The position numbers and the translations under genes are program-made. Source: Bacillota bacterium (GTDB lineage Bacteria; Bacillota; Limnochordia; DTU087). From it: 64,000 nt of DNA. Below are positions 9,486-17,934 of this stretch, piece after piece. Position 1 is the first letter of the stretch; every line of letters starts with the position of its first letter. Under the pieces are notes generated by a model. That model was not told the origin of the DNA. It saw only the letters and a list, made by a program, of their open reading frames with translations, and did no database searches. Where the stretch lies: the NCBI GenBank assembly GCA_012798695.1, contig JAAZMR010000076.1:32426-96425 (forward strand), given 5' to 3'.

Positions 9486-9743
9486 CTATAAGGCCTCCAA
9501 GTAAGACCGAACGATTTCCTCTAGCAACTCATCTCTATCCACCCGCTTGATCAATAAGCGGGCATCACCATGGCTCGTTATATAAGCAGGATCGCCAGAT
9601 ACCAGGTAGCCAACTATCTGATCTACCGGCCGGTACCCCTTCTCTTCTAATGCACGGCATACCTGGCGCACAATCATTTTCATATCTAACTCATCGCCAT
9701 CGGCAGCTGTAAACATGCGGGTTCTCTCCGATAGATCTGCCAC
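9486..9743 (-). CDS. IreB-family regulatory phosphoprotein (UPF0297)
   Basis: 85 residues. The segment ALEEKGYRPVDQIVGYLVSG followed by DPAYITSH is the UPF0297/IreB signature. In Enterococcus IreB is a target of the Ser/Thr kinase IreK and tunes cephalosporin resistance. The frame runs 11 codons further upstream to an ATG, but the GTG at 9743 has GGAGG eight bases before it and gives the family's usual length, so I start there. In most Firmicutes this gene precedes ruvX; here it precedes murA, which fits a cell-wall role. Confidence 0.9.
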   Translation of the reverse strand: MADLSERTRMFTAADGDELDMKMIVRQVCRALEEKGYRPVDQIVGYLVSGDPAYITSHGDARLLIKRVDRDELLEEIVRSYLEAL

Positions 9744-10045
9744 GTAATTCTCCTCCATTTCTCGCGCCTCGGGCATTGATTTCCATCATTTCAGTAACTA
9801 AACTTCCGCAAGACCCTGCAATTCCCCTGCCTGGAGAAACAACTTGCGTTCTATGGTACGGTAAACACAAGGCAGATTAGTCATTTCTTCCTATAGGTTA
9901 GCCCAAACCTACATTTTCATCCATCACTCAACATTGATCTCCCATGCTTGAAGACAACCTCCAAATCCTCCTTACATTGCCCATAACCCGTAAGCTGCCA
10001 AGTTGGCACTGCAGGTAGCAATATAGGTATCATGGTTAACATATA
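9744..10045. other. Intergenic region upstream of ireB
   Basis: About 300 bases between ireB and the CBM-gene terminator. No credible frame with a ribosome site. It presumably contains the ireB promoter, but I cannot pick a convincing -35/-10 pair. Confidence 0.4.
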
Positions 10046-10074
10046 AAGGATTCCCGCCATCGACGGGAATCCTT
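10046..10074 (-). terminator. Terminator after CBM25-like gene
   Basis: A perfect 11-pair stem, AAGGATTCCCG (10046-10056) with CGGGAATCCTT (10064-10074), loop of seven. On the minus strand it is followed by TATATGTT, a modest T-rich tail. Confidence 0.7.
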
Positions 10075-10147
10075 CACCATTATTCGCCTTTTGCATAAAT
10101 GGGATACTAGTTTTCCAGACTACTACCCAGCGAGATGGAAGGCTGGA

Positions 10148-10552
10148 TTAGTGCCAGTCATCACCGTGGATCTCGTAACTCCAGTTCTTTCCGTTATTGT
10201 TGTCCCAATTGTTGGCATTATCTCGAAAACAGAAGCTAAAGCGTCCTTTCTCCCCGGCCTGAACTACCGCTGTCCAAGTTCCGTCTGGAGTTTTCTCCAT
10301 GGGAATATCCTGGACGAAGCGCCAATCGCCTGGGCCAAAACCATAATGCACGTAAACAGCTTCTGCTCCGGACGCAGCCAATAGGCCCCTATACTCGATT
10401 TTCAGCTCATCGCCAAGCGTGATAGGGGTAGGCTCTACATCAATCCCACTGTCAGGAGCCAGATGATAGTCACTGCCAGACAGTTCTGCACTGGTTTCCA
10501 TATCGAGAGCCTCGTCTCCCCGTCCCCTTCGCAAAGCCCACGGGATCTTCAT
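10148..10552 (-). CDS. Stand-alone starch-binding (CBM25-like) protein
   Basis: 134 residues. The C-terminal 90 residues look like a carbohydrate-binding module of the CBM25/53 type: AVYVHYGFGP, W at GDWRF, a GTWTAVVQ strand and the closing block FCFRDNANNWDNNNGKNW, rich in the aromatic and Asn residues that bind starch. There is no catalytic domain and no signal peptide, so it appears cytosolic. Two ATGs are possible; the one at 10552 leaves ten bases to GGAGG. Such orphan modules may bind glycogen; that is inference. Its own terminator follows. Confidence 0.75.
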   Translation of the reverse strand: MKIPWALRRGRGDEALDMETSAELSGSDYHLAPDSGIDVEPTPITLGDELKIEYRGLLAASGAEAVYVHYGFGPGDWRFVQDIPMEKTPDGTWTAVVQAGEKGRFSFCFRDNANNWDNNNGKNWSYEIHGDDWH

Positions 10553-10711
10553 GACAGCCATCCCTCCTTTTGGCACCTCAGCATTCCTCCAAGGATATTG
10601 TCTGCCAGGCGGAGAGGCTTTATGTGAACACCTTCATCCACTGTCGGTAGAATGCAGTAATCAAGCAAAATAGCTCCATCCATATGTGCAATATGGATGG
10701 AGCTAATCATG

Positions 10712-10787
10712 TGGTACCCCCAACCGGATTTGAACCGGTGCCTTCGCCGTGAGAGGGCGATGTCCTAGGCCGCTAGACGATGGGGGC
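10712..10787 (-). tRNA. tRNA-Glu (anticodon CTC)
   Basis: Reading the minus strand, GCCCCCA at the 5' end (10787) pairs with TGGGGGT before A73 and an encoded CCA (ending 10712). The anticodon stem TCGCC/GGCGA holds loop CTCTCAC, anticodon CTC, reading GAG. The T-arm is ACCGG TTCAAAT CCGGT. The first pair is G-T. Confidence 0.93.
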
Positions 10788-10803
10788 ATAGGCTAAAAAA
10801 TAA

Positions 10804-10877
10804 TGGCTGGGGGACCAGGATTCGAACCTGGACCCGGTGATCCAGAGTCACCTCGCCTACCGTTAGCAGATCCCCCA
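10804..10877 (-). tRNA. tRNA-Gln (anticodon CTG)
   Basis: On the minus strand TGGGGGA (from 10877) pairs with TCCCCCA, with G73 and encoded CCA ending at 10804. The anticodon stem GGTGA/TCACC holds CTCTGGA, anticodon CTG, reading CAG. The U1-A72 pair is usual for bacterial tRNA-Gln. It lies 16 bases from tRNA-Glu, so the two are probably one transcript. Confidence 0.95.
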
Positions 10878-11173
10878 GTGACGTTTTCTAGTATATCACA
10901 ACTCGAGAGACGTGGCAAGAATATCTTGGTGCCTTTTGGCCCATTTCCTGCTGCGAGTTCTAGTATACCAAGAGATTTGCTGGTGGTCAAGTGTAATTTG
11001 TAGATTTGATGTAAAGCACCCCGGAGAGGCAGGATTTGACCAGGTTATTCTCGAATGTACTCCTTCAGATTGACAGCGGAGGCAGGTTTTCTTGTTCACA
11101 ACGCATGTAAGAATCCTTCTCCGGTTAACTTAGATCTTGACATCATCGCATTGCTGCTAGAGGAGTTGGCAAA
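10878..11173. other. Divergent control region, tRNA-Gln/Glu and gltX
   Basis: 296 bases between the outward-facing tRNA pair and gltX. A TTGACA lies at 11137-11142 but no matching -10 follows at 16-18 bases. I see no T-box (no AGGGTGGNACC-type antiterminator element), so tRNA-regulated attenuation of gltX is not supported. Confidence 0.45.
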
Positions 11174-12658
11174 ATGAGTACCGTCAATGTCAGAACTCGC
11201 TTTGCTCCCAGCCCCACTGGTTATCTGCATGTGGGTGGAGCTAGGACCGCCTTGTTCAATTGGCTTTATGCTCGGCACCATGGGGGCACCTTTGTGCTGC
11301 GCATCGAAGATACCGACCTCGAACGTTCCACTGAGGAATCTGTAACAGGGATTCTTGAGGGCTTGGAATGGTTGGGCATGACCTGGGACGAGGGCCCCGG
11401 GCAGGGTGGAGATTTTGGTCCCTACTTCCAATCAGATCGTCTGGATATCTACCGGCATTATGTTCAGCAGTTGCTGGATGAAGACAAGGCTTATTATTGC
11501 TACTGTACTCCAGAAGAGCTAAAATCCCGGCGCCAGGAAGCGTTAGCCCAAGGTAATGACCCCAAATATGATCGACGTTGTGCACAACTGACAGCAGCCC
11601 AACGTCAAGCACTCAACGATGAAGGCCGGGAGCCAGTAGTACGCTTTCGCTCCAGTGATCAAGGTAGTACCGAAGTTAATGATCTGATCCGAGGCCAAAT
11701 TATCTTTGACAACCAAATGCTGGACGATTTTGTTATTCTGAAATCCGATGGCATGCCTACCTACAATTTCGCAGTAGTCATCGATGACCATCTGATGCGC
11801 ATCACCCATGTCATCCGAGGTGATGATCATATATCAAATACGCCCCGTCAGATTCAGGTCTATAAGGCACTGGGATTTCCCGTTCCGGAATTTGCCCATT
11901 TGCCCATGATCCTCGGTAGTGATAAGACCCGCCTGAGCAAGAGGCATGGGGCTACATCAGTTACTGACTACCGTGATGCAGGCTTTTTGCCCGAAGCTTT
12001 GGTCAACTACCTAGCCCTCTTGGGATGGTCCTATAGTGCTACCGACACGCTATTTACCGAAGAAGAACTCATCGAGAAATTTTCTTTGGACAGGGTCTCT
12101 CGCAACCCAGCAGTATTTGATATGAAGAAACTCGAATGGATGAACGGGGTCTACCTACGAGAGCTTGACCCCGAACGCTTAACGGATTTGGTCATTCCTG
12201 AACTGCAAAAGGGGAATCTCCTCCCAGAATCTGTTGATGAAGCTGCCCGAGAGCAAGTCAAGCAGATTGCTATAGCATTGCAGTCCCGCATACGCACACT
12301 AGCAGAATTTGCTCCATCTAGCTATTATTTCTTCGTAGATGAGATCAAATACGATTCTAAAGCTGTGGAGAAATTCCTCTATAGGGACTATGTGCCAGCT
12401 ATGTTCGATCTGCTGTTAGATAAGCTGACGAAGGTCGAGCCTTTTGCTGAAGCTAACATCGAAAAAGCATTTAAGGAAGTCCAAGAGAAGGTAGGCCGCA
12501 AGTTAGGAGATGTGATTCAACCGGTAAGAGTGGCCGTAACCGGTACTCGAGTAAGCCCAGGAATGTACGAAGTACTCGCAGCCTTGGGGCAGCCCCGTAC
12601 CTGCCATCGACTGAAAAAAGCCACTGAAATGGCCAAAAAGGGACTTGCTGCTCAATAA
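11174..12658 (+). CDS. gltX: Glutamyl-tRNA synthetase
   Basis: 494 residues. Class I synthetase charging tRNA-Glu. The HIGH-equivalent is PSPTGYLHVGGART near residue 12 and the KMSKS-equivalent is DKTRLSKRHGA near residue 252. YCYCTPEE near residue 110 resembles the zinc-binding knuckle. GAGGAG sits eight bases before the ATG. Gene position beside tRNA-Glu and tRNA-Gln, plus the lineage, suggests it also mischarges tRNA-Gln for GatCAB amidation, but no gat genes or glnS are in view. Confidence 0.96.
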   Translation: MSTVNVRTRFAPSPTGYLHVGGARTALFNWLYARHHGGTFVLRIEDTDLERSTEESVTGILEGLEWLGMTWDEGPGQGGDFGPYFQSDRLDIYRHYVQQLLDEDKAYYCYCTPEELKSRRQEALAQGNDPKYDRRCAQLTAAQRQALNDEGREPVVRFRSSDQGSTEVNDLIRGQIIFDNQMLDDFVILKSDGMPTYNFAVVIDDHLMRITHVIRGDDHISNTPRQIQVYKALGFPVPEFAHLPMILGSDKTRLSKRHGATSVTDYRDAGFLPEALVNYLALLGWSYSATDTLFTEEELIEKFSLDRVSRNPAVFDMKKLEWMNGVYLRELDPERLTDLVIPELQKGNLLPESVDEAAREQVKQIAIALQSRIRTLAEFAPSSYYFFVDEIKYDSKAVEKFLYRDYVPAMFDLLLDKLTKVEPFAEANIEKAFKEVQEKVGRKLGDVIQPVRVAVTGTRVSPGMYEVLAALGQPRTCHRLKKATEMAKKGLAAQ

Positions 12659-12670
12659 TGATACGAACAG

Positions 12671-12712
12671 TAGGCCATTTTTTCCCCCACTCTCGGGAGA
12701 AGAAATGGCCTA
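12671..12712 (+). terminator. Hairpin after gltX
   Basis: TAGGCCATTT (12671-12680) pairs perfectly with AAATGGCCTA (12703-12712), 13 bases past the gltX stop. No T-run follows on the plus strand. A second hairpin (GCCCGCCT 12768-12775 with AGGCGGGC 12785-12792) overlaps the stop of the convergent mtaD gene. Confidence 0.5.
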
Positions 12713-12774
12713 ACGATTGCCTTGCAGAACCTTTTGTTATGACCACATATGCCAGCCTACATAAGTTGCCCGCC

Positions 12775-14085
12775 TCAAAGCCCTAGGCGGGCAGCACTTT
12801 TGTGAACATGATACCGAACCCTGTCTTCATCAATGGTAAGTAATTCTCCCTCTTCATACACAATACGGCCGTCTACCATAACCAGGGAGACATCAGTACG
12901 CTGACCCGAATAGACAGCGGATGCCTGAGGATTACTGAGGGGCTGCCAATGCAGCCCTTCCATATCTACCAGGATCAGATCCCCCACCCAGCCAGGTAGC
13001 AACCTGCCCACCCCCTCCAAGAACAGAGCCTTGGCCCCACCAAAGGTGGCCATTTCCAGGGCAGCACTCGCCGGAACCACAGTGGCATCCTGTGCCGTGG
13101 CTTTGTGTATGAGACTGGCCAACCGCATCTCTTCCCACAGATCCAACTTATTGTTGCTGGCCGCACTGTCAGTTCCCAGCCCTATGGCCAATTCCTCAGC
13201 CAGCATTTCCGGCAATGGCATGATCCCACTCCCGAGTTTCATGTTGCTGCTAGGACAGTGTACAATACGCACATCCTTGTCTGCAGCCAGTTTAAAATCG
13301 GTTTCTTGCATGTGCACACAGTGAACTGCCATGACCGGCAAATCTAAGACACCATTTGCCCCCAACATCTCCAAGGGTGTCATTCCATAGTCTTGTCGGA
13401 TCTGGGAGACTTCGGCAACCGTCTCCGCTACATGAATATGGATTGGTACATCCAAATATCCCGCCCAATCCACTACCTTGTGGAGGAACTCCGGCGGACA
13501 AGTAAAAGGAGCATGGGGCCCTAACATAGTAGTTATGCGCCCATCAGCACCTGCCTCCCATTCACGGCAGAACCGTACAGCTTCATCGAGTCCCCGCAAA
13601 CCGCTGCCACTAACGCCTTGCACTCCACGGCTCAGGCTAGCTCTGATGCCCGCCTCTGCCACCGCCCGGGCCGTTGCTTCCATGTGGAAGTACATATCGC
13701 CACAGGTGGTGACTCCACCCCGCAGCATTTCCCCGATAGCCAGAAGCGAGGCCCAGTAAACATCCTCGGCAGTCAGTTGATCTTCTATGGGCCACATTTT
13801 CTCTTGAAGCCAGACCATTAGCGGCAAATCATCTCCATAGCCCCTGAGCAATGTCATACCCAAGTGTGTGTGGGCATTGACCAGACCCGGCAAGGCTAGT
13901 CGCCCCCGCCCCTCAATCACTTGATCCCAAGTCTCTGGGGAACAGGCTGCTTGATCTTCATCGGGCGCATGCTCCCGTATAAAGCTGATTCTGCCATCCT
14001 CAATTCCAATATCTACCCTGCCTTCCGGGGCCTCTTTGGAATTATCCTGAGGTAAGTTGATCACGTCACTAACTAAGATACGCAT
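12775..14085 (-). CDS. mtaD: MTA/SAH deaminase (amidohydrolase)
   Basis: 436 residues. Metal-dependent amidohydrolase close to 5-methylthioadenosine/S-adenosylhomocysteine deaminase: NAHTHLGM (H72, H74) and MLGPHAPFTCPPE near residue 190, HIHVAET and AVHCVHM further on, and the metal Asp in GLGTDSAASNN. It would turn MTA into methylthioinosine and SAH into inosylhomocysteine, releasing ammonia. The ATG at 14085 is the first residue of a typical family N-terminus. Its neighbours ahcY, mtnA and mtnP handle the same metabolites, which supports the substrate call. Confidence 0.88.
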   Translation of the reverse strand: MRILVSDVINLPQDNSKEAPEGRVDIGIEDGRISFIREHAPDEDQAACSPETWDQVIEGRGRLALPGLVNAHTHLGMTLLRGYGDDLPLMVWLQEKMWPIEDQLTAEDVYWASLLAIGEMLRGGVTTCGDMYFHMEATARAVAEAGIRASLSRGVQGVSGSGLRGLDEAVRFCREWEAGADGRITTMLGPHAPFTCPPEFLHKVVDWAGYLDVPIHIHVAETVAEVSQIRQDYGMTPLEMLGANGVLDLPVMAVHCVHMQETDFKLAADKDVRIVHCPSSNMKLGSGIMPLPEMLAEELAIGLGTDSAASNNKLDLWEEMRLASLIHKATAQDATVVPASAALEMATFGGAKALFLEGVGRLLPGWVGDLILVDMEGLHWQPLSNPQASAVYSGQRTDVSLVMVDGRIVYEEGELLTIDEDRVRYHVHKSAARLGL

Positions 14086-14164
14086 GATTTACCACCCTAC
14101 TATCGCCAATCACCAATTCTGGGAGCCTGGATTCCCCGGGGGAGCCACTAACTATCGTGGTGCA

Positions 14165-15418
14165 TTAGTCCCACCCTGCTAGATACCGTTCCTGCTCCTG
14201 GGATAAGGTGTCTATTTGGATCCCACCTGCATTGAGTCTCAACCACGCCACCCGCTTATCTACTGCGTCTGGTACCTCAATCACCTGTCGGGGAAGCTCG
14301 TGTTCTGACCGGAGCAAGTACTCCAAAGACAATGCCTGTATCCCAAAGGAAAGGTCCATGATCTCAGCGGGGTGACCATCGGCACAAGCTAAGTTCACCA
14401 ATCTACCCTCACCGAGGAGATACAATTTACGCCCATCCTCAAGCTGAAATTCCTCGATGTTTTCTCTTACTACCCGAGTTGAGACACTGATAGCTCTCAA
14501 ATCATGCTTGTTGATTTCCACATCGAAATGACCCGCATTGGCTAGAATAACACCATCTCGCATCTGGGCAAGGTGCTCCCCACGAATCACATCCTTACAG
14601 CCTGTAAGGGTAATGAAAATCTGGCCAAGCCGGGCAGCCTCTGCCATAGGCATGACCTGAAACCCATCCATCATAGCTTCTAAGGCTCGAATGGGGTTAA
14701 TCTCCGTCACAATTACCTGAGCACCGAGGCCTTTGGCCCTGAATGCCACACCCCGTCCACACCAACCATACCCTGCGACGACTACAGTCTTGCCGGCTAC
14801 TACCAGATTGGTTGTCCGCATAATTCCATCCCATGTAGACTGTCCTGTACCATACCGATTATCAAATAGATACTTGCAGTAAGCGTCATTGACGGCGATC
14901 ATGGGAAATTCCAGCTGCCCTCTGGCGGCCATAGCCCGCAATCGGTGTAAACCAGTGGTGGTTTCCTCACAGCCACCCTTGATGCCAGGTAGATGCTCCC
15001 GCAAGTCAGTATGTAACAGGTGCACCAAATCCCCACCATCATCGATCACTAGATCTGGACCAATGGAGGCTGTCTGTGCCAGGAAGCGGTTATATTCCTC
15101 TGCCGTACAGCCATGCCACGCAAAAACCTGTACACCACTGTCAGCTAGAGCCGCCGCCACATCGTCCTGGGTGGATAGGGGGTTGCTGCCTGAAATTGCT
15201 ACCTGCGCTCCTGCTTCATGCAAGACCTGGGCCAAATAGGCCGTCTTTGCCTCCAAATGGAGACATATAGCTATCTTTATCCCCTCAAAAGGCCGATTCT
15301 GAGAGAATTCCCGCCGGATCTCATTGAGGACCGGCATGTGATTCTTAACCCAATCGATTTTGAGCTTCCCTAGAGGAGCCAATTCTAGATTTCTTACCAT
15401 TGACACGGTCTTCTCCAT
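14165..15418 (-). CDS. ahcY: Adenosylhomocysteinase
   Basis: 417 residues, the shorter archaeal/thermophile-like length rather than 430-470. Hydrolyses SAH (or, in some methanogens, inosylhomocysteine) to homocysteine. Seen: VIDDGGDL, GGCEETTTGLHRL, AVNDAYCKYLFDNRYGTGQS with the NAD-linked catalytic Lys/Asp region, and the NAD fold VVVAGYGWCGRGVA near residue 215. GGAGG lies seven bases before the ATG. Placed between mtaD and mtnA. Whether adenosyl- or inosyl-homocysteine is the true substrate cannot be read from sequence. Confidence 0.93.
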   Translation of the reverse strand: MEKTVSMVRNLELAPLGKLKIDWVKNHMPVLNEIRREFSQNRPFEGIKIAICLHLEAKTAYLAQVLHEAGAQVAISGSNPLSTQDDVAAALADSGVQVFAWHGCTAEEYNRFLAQTASIGPDLVIDDGGDLVHLLHTDLREHLPGIKGGCEETTTGLHRLRAMAARGQLEFPMIAVNDAYCKYLFDNRYGTGQSTWDGIMRTTNLVVAGKTVVVAGYGWCGRGVAFRAKGLGAQVIVTEINPIRALEAMMDGFQVMPMAEAARLGQIFITLTGCKDVIRGEHLAQMRDGVILANAGHFDVEINKHDLRAISVSTRVVRENIEEFQLEDGRKLYLLGEGRLVNLACADGHPAEIMDLSFGIQALSLEYLLRSEHELPRQVIEVPDAVDKRVAWLRLNAGGIQIDTLSQEQERYLAGWD

Positions 15419-15528
15419 GTAAACTCCTCCCTATTGACTATCAGTCCCAACTATTTGGATTCACCATCAATGAGCTGGACACTCTCCATTTTTGGGCGGC
15501 AATGCATAAGGACCGAAGCATTCCGCGA

Positions 15529-16587
15529 CTAGGCTGATTCGAAAGCTTTTCCCAAGTTAATAGTAAATGGTGGACGAATAACACCCACCTCAGTAATAAT
15601 CCCACTAATTAGCTGGGCCGGTGTCACATCAAAGGCGGGATTGTAGGCATGGATACCTTTTGGTGCGACCTGTTGCCCGAAAACATGGGTAACCTCTTCA
15701 GCTGGCCGTTCCTCGATGGGAATTTGCTCACCACTTGGCAAAGCTAGATCCACGGTAGATAGTGGTGCTGCCACATAAAAAGGTATCTGGTGATGGTGAG
15801 CCAATACGGCGAAGGTGTAAGTACCAATCTTGTTGGCTGTATCTCCATTGCGGGCGATCCGATCAGCTCCCACAATCACTACCTGGATACGCCCCTGCTG
15901 CATCACCCAACCTGCCATGTTGTCAGTAATGAGGGTGGCGGGGATATTCTCTTCCACCAACTCCCAAGCTGTTAGCCGTGCACCTTGCAGAAAGGGTCTG
16001 GTTTCAGCTGCATATACGTGAAAGTCTCTGCCGGCCTCACAGGCAGCTCGTACAACTCCCAGGGCTGTACCATAATCTACGGTAGCCAATGCTCCCGCGT
16101 TACAAATAGTGAGGACACCCGCTCCGTCAGGAATCAAAGCAGCGCCGGCGGCACCAATTCGCTGACAAGTTTCTACATCCTCAGCGGCGATCGCTTCTGC
16201 CTCTGCTACCAAGGCCGCTACAATACTAGCAACTCGCTCGCCCTTTCTGGACTCCACAACCTTGCGCATACGCTCCAGTGCCCAAAATAGATTGACCGCT
16301 GTCGGTCTAGTAGCTGCCAGCTCACCACAGATAGCATCCATTGCCGCCACAAAATCGGCCGGGTGATCATTGCGATGCTCCAGAGCTCCCAGTGCCACAC
16401 CAAAAGCCGCAGTTGCCCCAATGGCTGGCGCTCCTCGGACCTTCATACTGCGAATAGCATCTCCCACCTCTTGATAGGTTGTGCACTCTACTACCTCAAA
16501 AGTGATCGGCAATTTCGTCTGGTCGATGAGTTTCAGTTTCCCATCTGCCCATAGCAGGGAACGGACTCTGCCTTGCATGTCATTCAC
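15529..16587 (-). CDS. mtnA: Methylthioribose-1-phosphate isomerase
   Basis: 352 residues. Converts 5-methylthioribose 1-phosphate to methylthioribulose 1-phosphate in methionine salvage. Conserved segments: MKVRGAPAIGATAA (residues 47-60), the catalytic Cys in LTICNAGALATVDYGTALG, and the Asp-bearing GADRIARNGDTANKIGTY. It starts 3 bases after the mtnP stop, so the two are co-translated. mtnB, mtnW/X or mtnC are not in this window, so the fate of the product is open. Confidence 0.95.
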   Translation of the reverse strand: MNDMQGRVRSLLWADGKLKLIDQTKLPITFEVVECTTYQEVGDAIRSMKVRGAPAIGATAAFGVALGALEHRNDHPADFVAAMDAICGELAATRPTAVNLFWALERMRKVVESRKGERVASIVAALVAEAEAIAAEDVETCQRIGAAGAALIPDGAGVLTICNAGALATVDYGTALGVVRAACEAGRDFHVYAAETRPFLQGARLTAWELVEENIPATLITDNMAGWVMQQGRIQVVIVGADRIARNGDTANKIGTYTFAVLAHHHQIPFYVAAPLSTVDLALPSGEQIPIEERPAEEVTHVFGQQVAPKGIHAYNPAFDVTPAQLISGIITEVGVIRPPFTINLGKAFESA

Positions 16588-16590
16588 CTC

Positions 16591-17367
16591 TTACTCTGCC
16601 GCTGTGCCACTACACTGGCAACTATCGTCTGGATTAAGCCTTCCCAAAACAGCCATGACCAAACTGCGCATCTGCTTCTCGTTGGCCTGCATCACTTCTA
16701 CGACCTCTGTATGGGTTAGTGGTGTAGGCGAAATCCCAGCTGCGAAATTAGTTACCATAGCGATCACCGCATAGCAAAGACCGGCCTCTCGTGCTAGGAC
16801 TACTTCCGGTACATTAGTCATACCCACCACATCCCCACCAAGTCGATGATAGGCCACAATCTCTGCAGGAGTCTCATAGCGAGGCCCTTCCACACATACA
16901 TAACAGCCATGGGAGTGTAGTGGTAGATTGAGTTCGCCGGCAGCCTGTTGAATAGCCTGTCGCATATCACCACAATAGGGCTCAGTAAAATCTGTATGAA
17001 CCACCTGACCACCTTCACCGTCAAAAAAAGTAAAGGGCCGATTCTTGGTGAAATCAATGAACTGATCGAGAAGTACCAAGTGGCCCGGTTCCATAGCCTT
17101 ATTCAATGATCCTACTGCAGAAGCAGCCAGAACCTTAGTTACTCCCAGCTCCTTCAATGCCCAAATGTTCGCTCGGTAGTTGATCTTATGTGGGGGTACA
17201 GTATGCCCCCTGCCGTGCCTCTGCATAAAGATAACCTCGACTCCCTGAAAGCTGCCCAAAGAGATATCCACCAAACCATAAGCTGTAGCCACGGTTTCCT
17301 CCCGAATATCTTTGAGCATCCCAGGATCATACACACCTGTCCCACCGATCAATGCTAACCTAGCCAT
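16591..17367 (-). CDS. mtnP: Methylthioinosine/methylthioadenosine phosphorylase
   Basis: 258 residues of the MTAP/PNP fold. Splits a methylthio-nucleoside with phosphate to MTR 1-phosphate and base. Seen: ALIGGTGVYD, RHGRGHTVPPHKINYRAN, VEGPRYETPAEI, MTNVPEVVLAREAG. At the base-recognition site the chain reads VTNFAAG: Asn207 replaces the Asp (ATDYD) that human MTAP uses for adenine, matching the Asn of 6-oxopurine enzymes and the VNPAAG of the Pseudomonas methylthioinosine phosphorylase. With mtaD in the same operon this favours methylthioinosine. AAGGAG is eight bases before the ATG. Confidence 0.9.
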   Translation of the reverse strand: MARLALIGGTGVYDPGMLKDIREETVATAYGLVDISLGSFQGVEVIFMQRHGRGHTVPPHKINYRANIWALKELGVTKVLAASAVGSLNKAMEPGHLVLLDQFIDFTKNRPFTFFDGEGGQVVHTDFTEPYCGDMRQAIQQAAGELNLPLHSHGCYVCVEGPRYETPAEIVAYHRLGGDVVGMTNVPEVVLAREAGLCYAVIAMVTNFAAGISPTPLTHTEVVEVMQANEKQMRSLVMAVLGRLNPDDSCQCSGTAAE

Positions 17368-17395
17368 TGTCTAAGCTCCTTTCCAACTTCTCCCC

Positions 17396-17485
17396 AGGAC
17401 CTTGTCCTTCGAACTCTGGGCATCTCCCTAGTCCAGAGGGGCCCGTAGGGCCCCTACTGTTGTCTCGAAACGTGGCTCGTTTCGA
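17396..17485 (-). promoter_or_regulatory. Structured 5' leader of the mtnP operon
   Basis: Between the predicted start of transcription (about 17496) and the mtnP ATG there are four inverted repeats in series: TCGAAACG/CGTTTCGA (17465-17485, loop 5), AGGGGCCC/GGGCCCCT (17437-17455, loop 3), CTCTGG/CCAGAG (17414-17438) and AGGAC/GTCCT (17396-17408). The second and third share two bases and so partly exclude each other. None is followed by a T-run. It does not match the SAM-I or SAH riboswitch cores I know. Confidence 0.55.
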
Positions 17486-17502
17486 TTACTTCTGACAGAT
17501 TT

Positions 17503-17531
17503 AGCATATCATCAAATGCTCCACCGTACAA
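17503..17531 (-). promoter_or_regulatory. Promoter of mtnP-mtnA-ahcY-mtaD
   Basis: On the minus strand TTGTAC (17531-17526) and TATGCT (17508-17503) are 17 bases apart. The leader downstream is about 130 bases and carries several hairpins before the mtnP ribosome site. Confidence 0.6.
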
Positions 17532-17639
17532 GGATTCGCTCCGTCAACAAAGCACAGGCAGCTTGAAGCGACCTGTGCTTAAACTCAATCTCTTGGAGCC
17601 AACATAGACTTCTAGGAGACTACTGCATTTTCCGTTGGC

Positions 17640-17840
17640 TCAACCCACAATAGAGTAATATGCCGCAATCTCCTCCATTGGGGCCTGTTCGAGGTGTCCA
17701 GCCAGCTCATAGATGGTACTGCGGCTTACTTGGCCTAATCCCGGATCCAAGGCACGCCGACAGACAGCCAGGCTGGCATAGGACTCTGGATGACTATTGA
17801 TAAAATCTAGGATCACTTCTACCTGTTGGCCTCGTTCCAT
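17640..17840 (-). CDS. Possible small hypothetical protein
   Basis: A 66-residue frame (MERGQQVEVILDFINSH...) between yjbQ and the mtnP promoter. I do not recognise it. It is helical and soluble in character, with no Cys motif. A stop codon immediately precedes the ATG and no ribosome-binding site is visible, so initiation is doubtful; it is kept only because the gap otherwise has no gene. Confidence 0.3.
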   Translation of the reverse strand: MERGQQVEVILDFINSHPESYASLAVCRRALDPGLGQVSRSTIYELAGHLEQAPMEEIAAYYSIVG

Positions 17841-17934
17841 TCAGCCGATGACGGGCGACCGACTCACCCGCCCCTTTCACTCCTTTGTCTGCAGTTCAGG
17901 ATTTCTGTTATAGTCTGCAGCAAAAGCAGCCGGC

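Noticed and set aside
10878..11173. T-box leader before gltX
   Set aside because: No antiterminator sequence or terminator pair is visible in the 296-base region.
17396..17496. SAM-I, SAM-II or SAH riboswitch before mtnP
   Set aside because: The hairpins do not show the kink-turn and conserved core bases of those classes.
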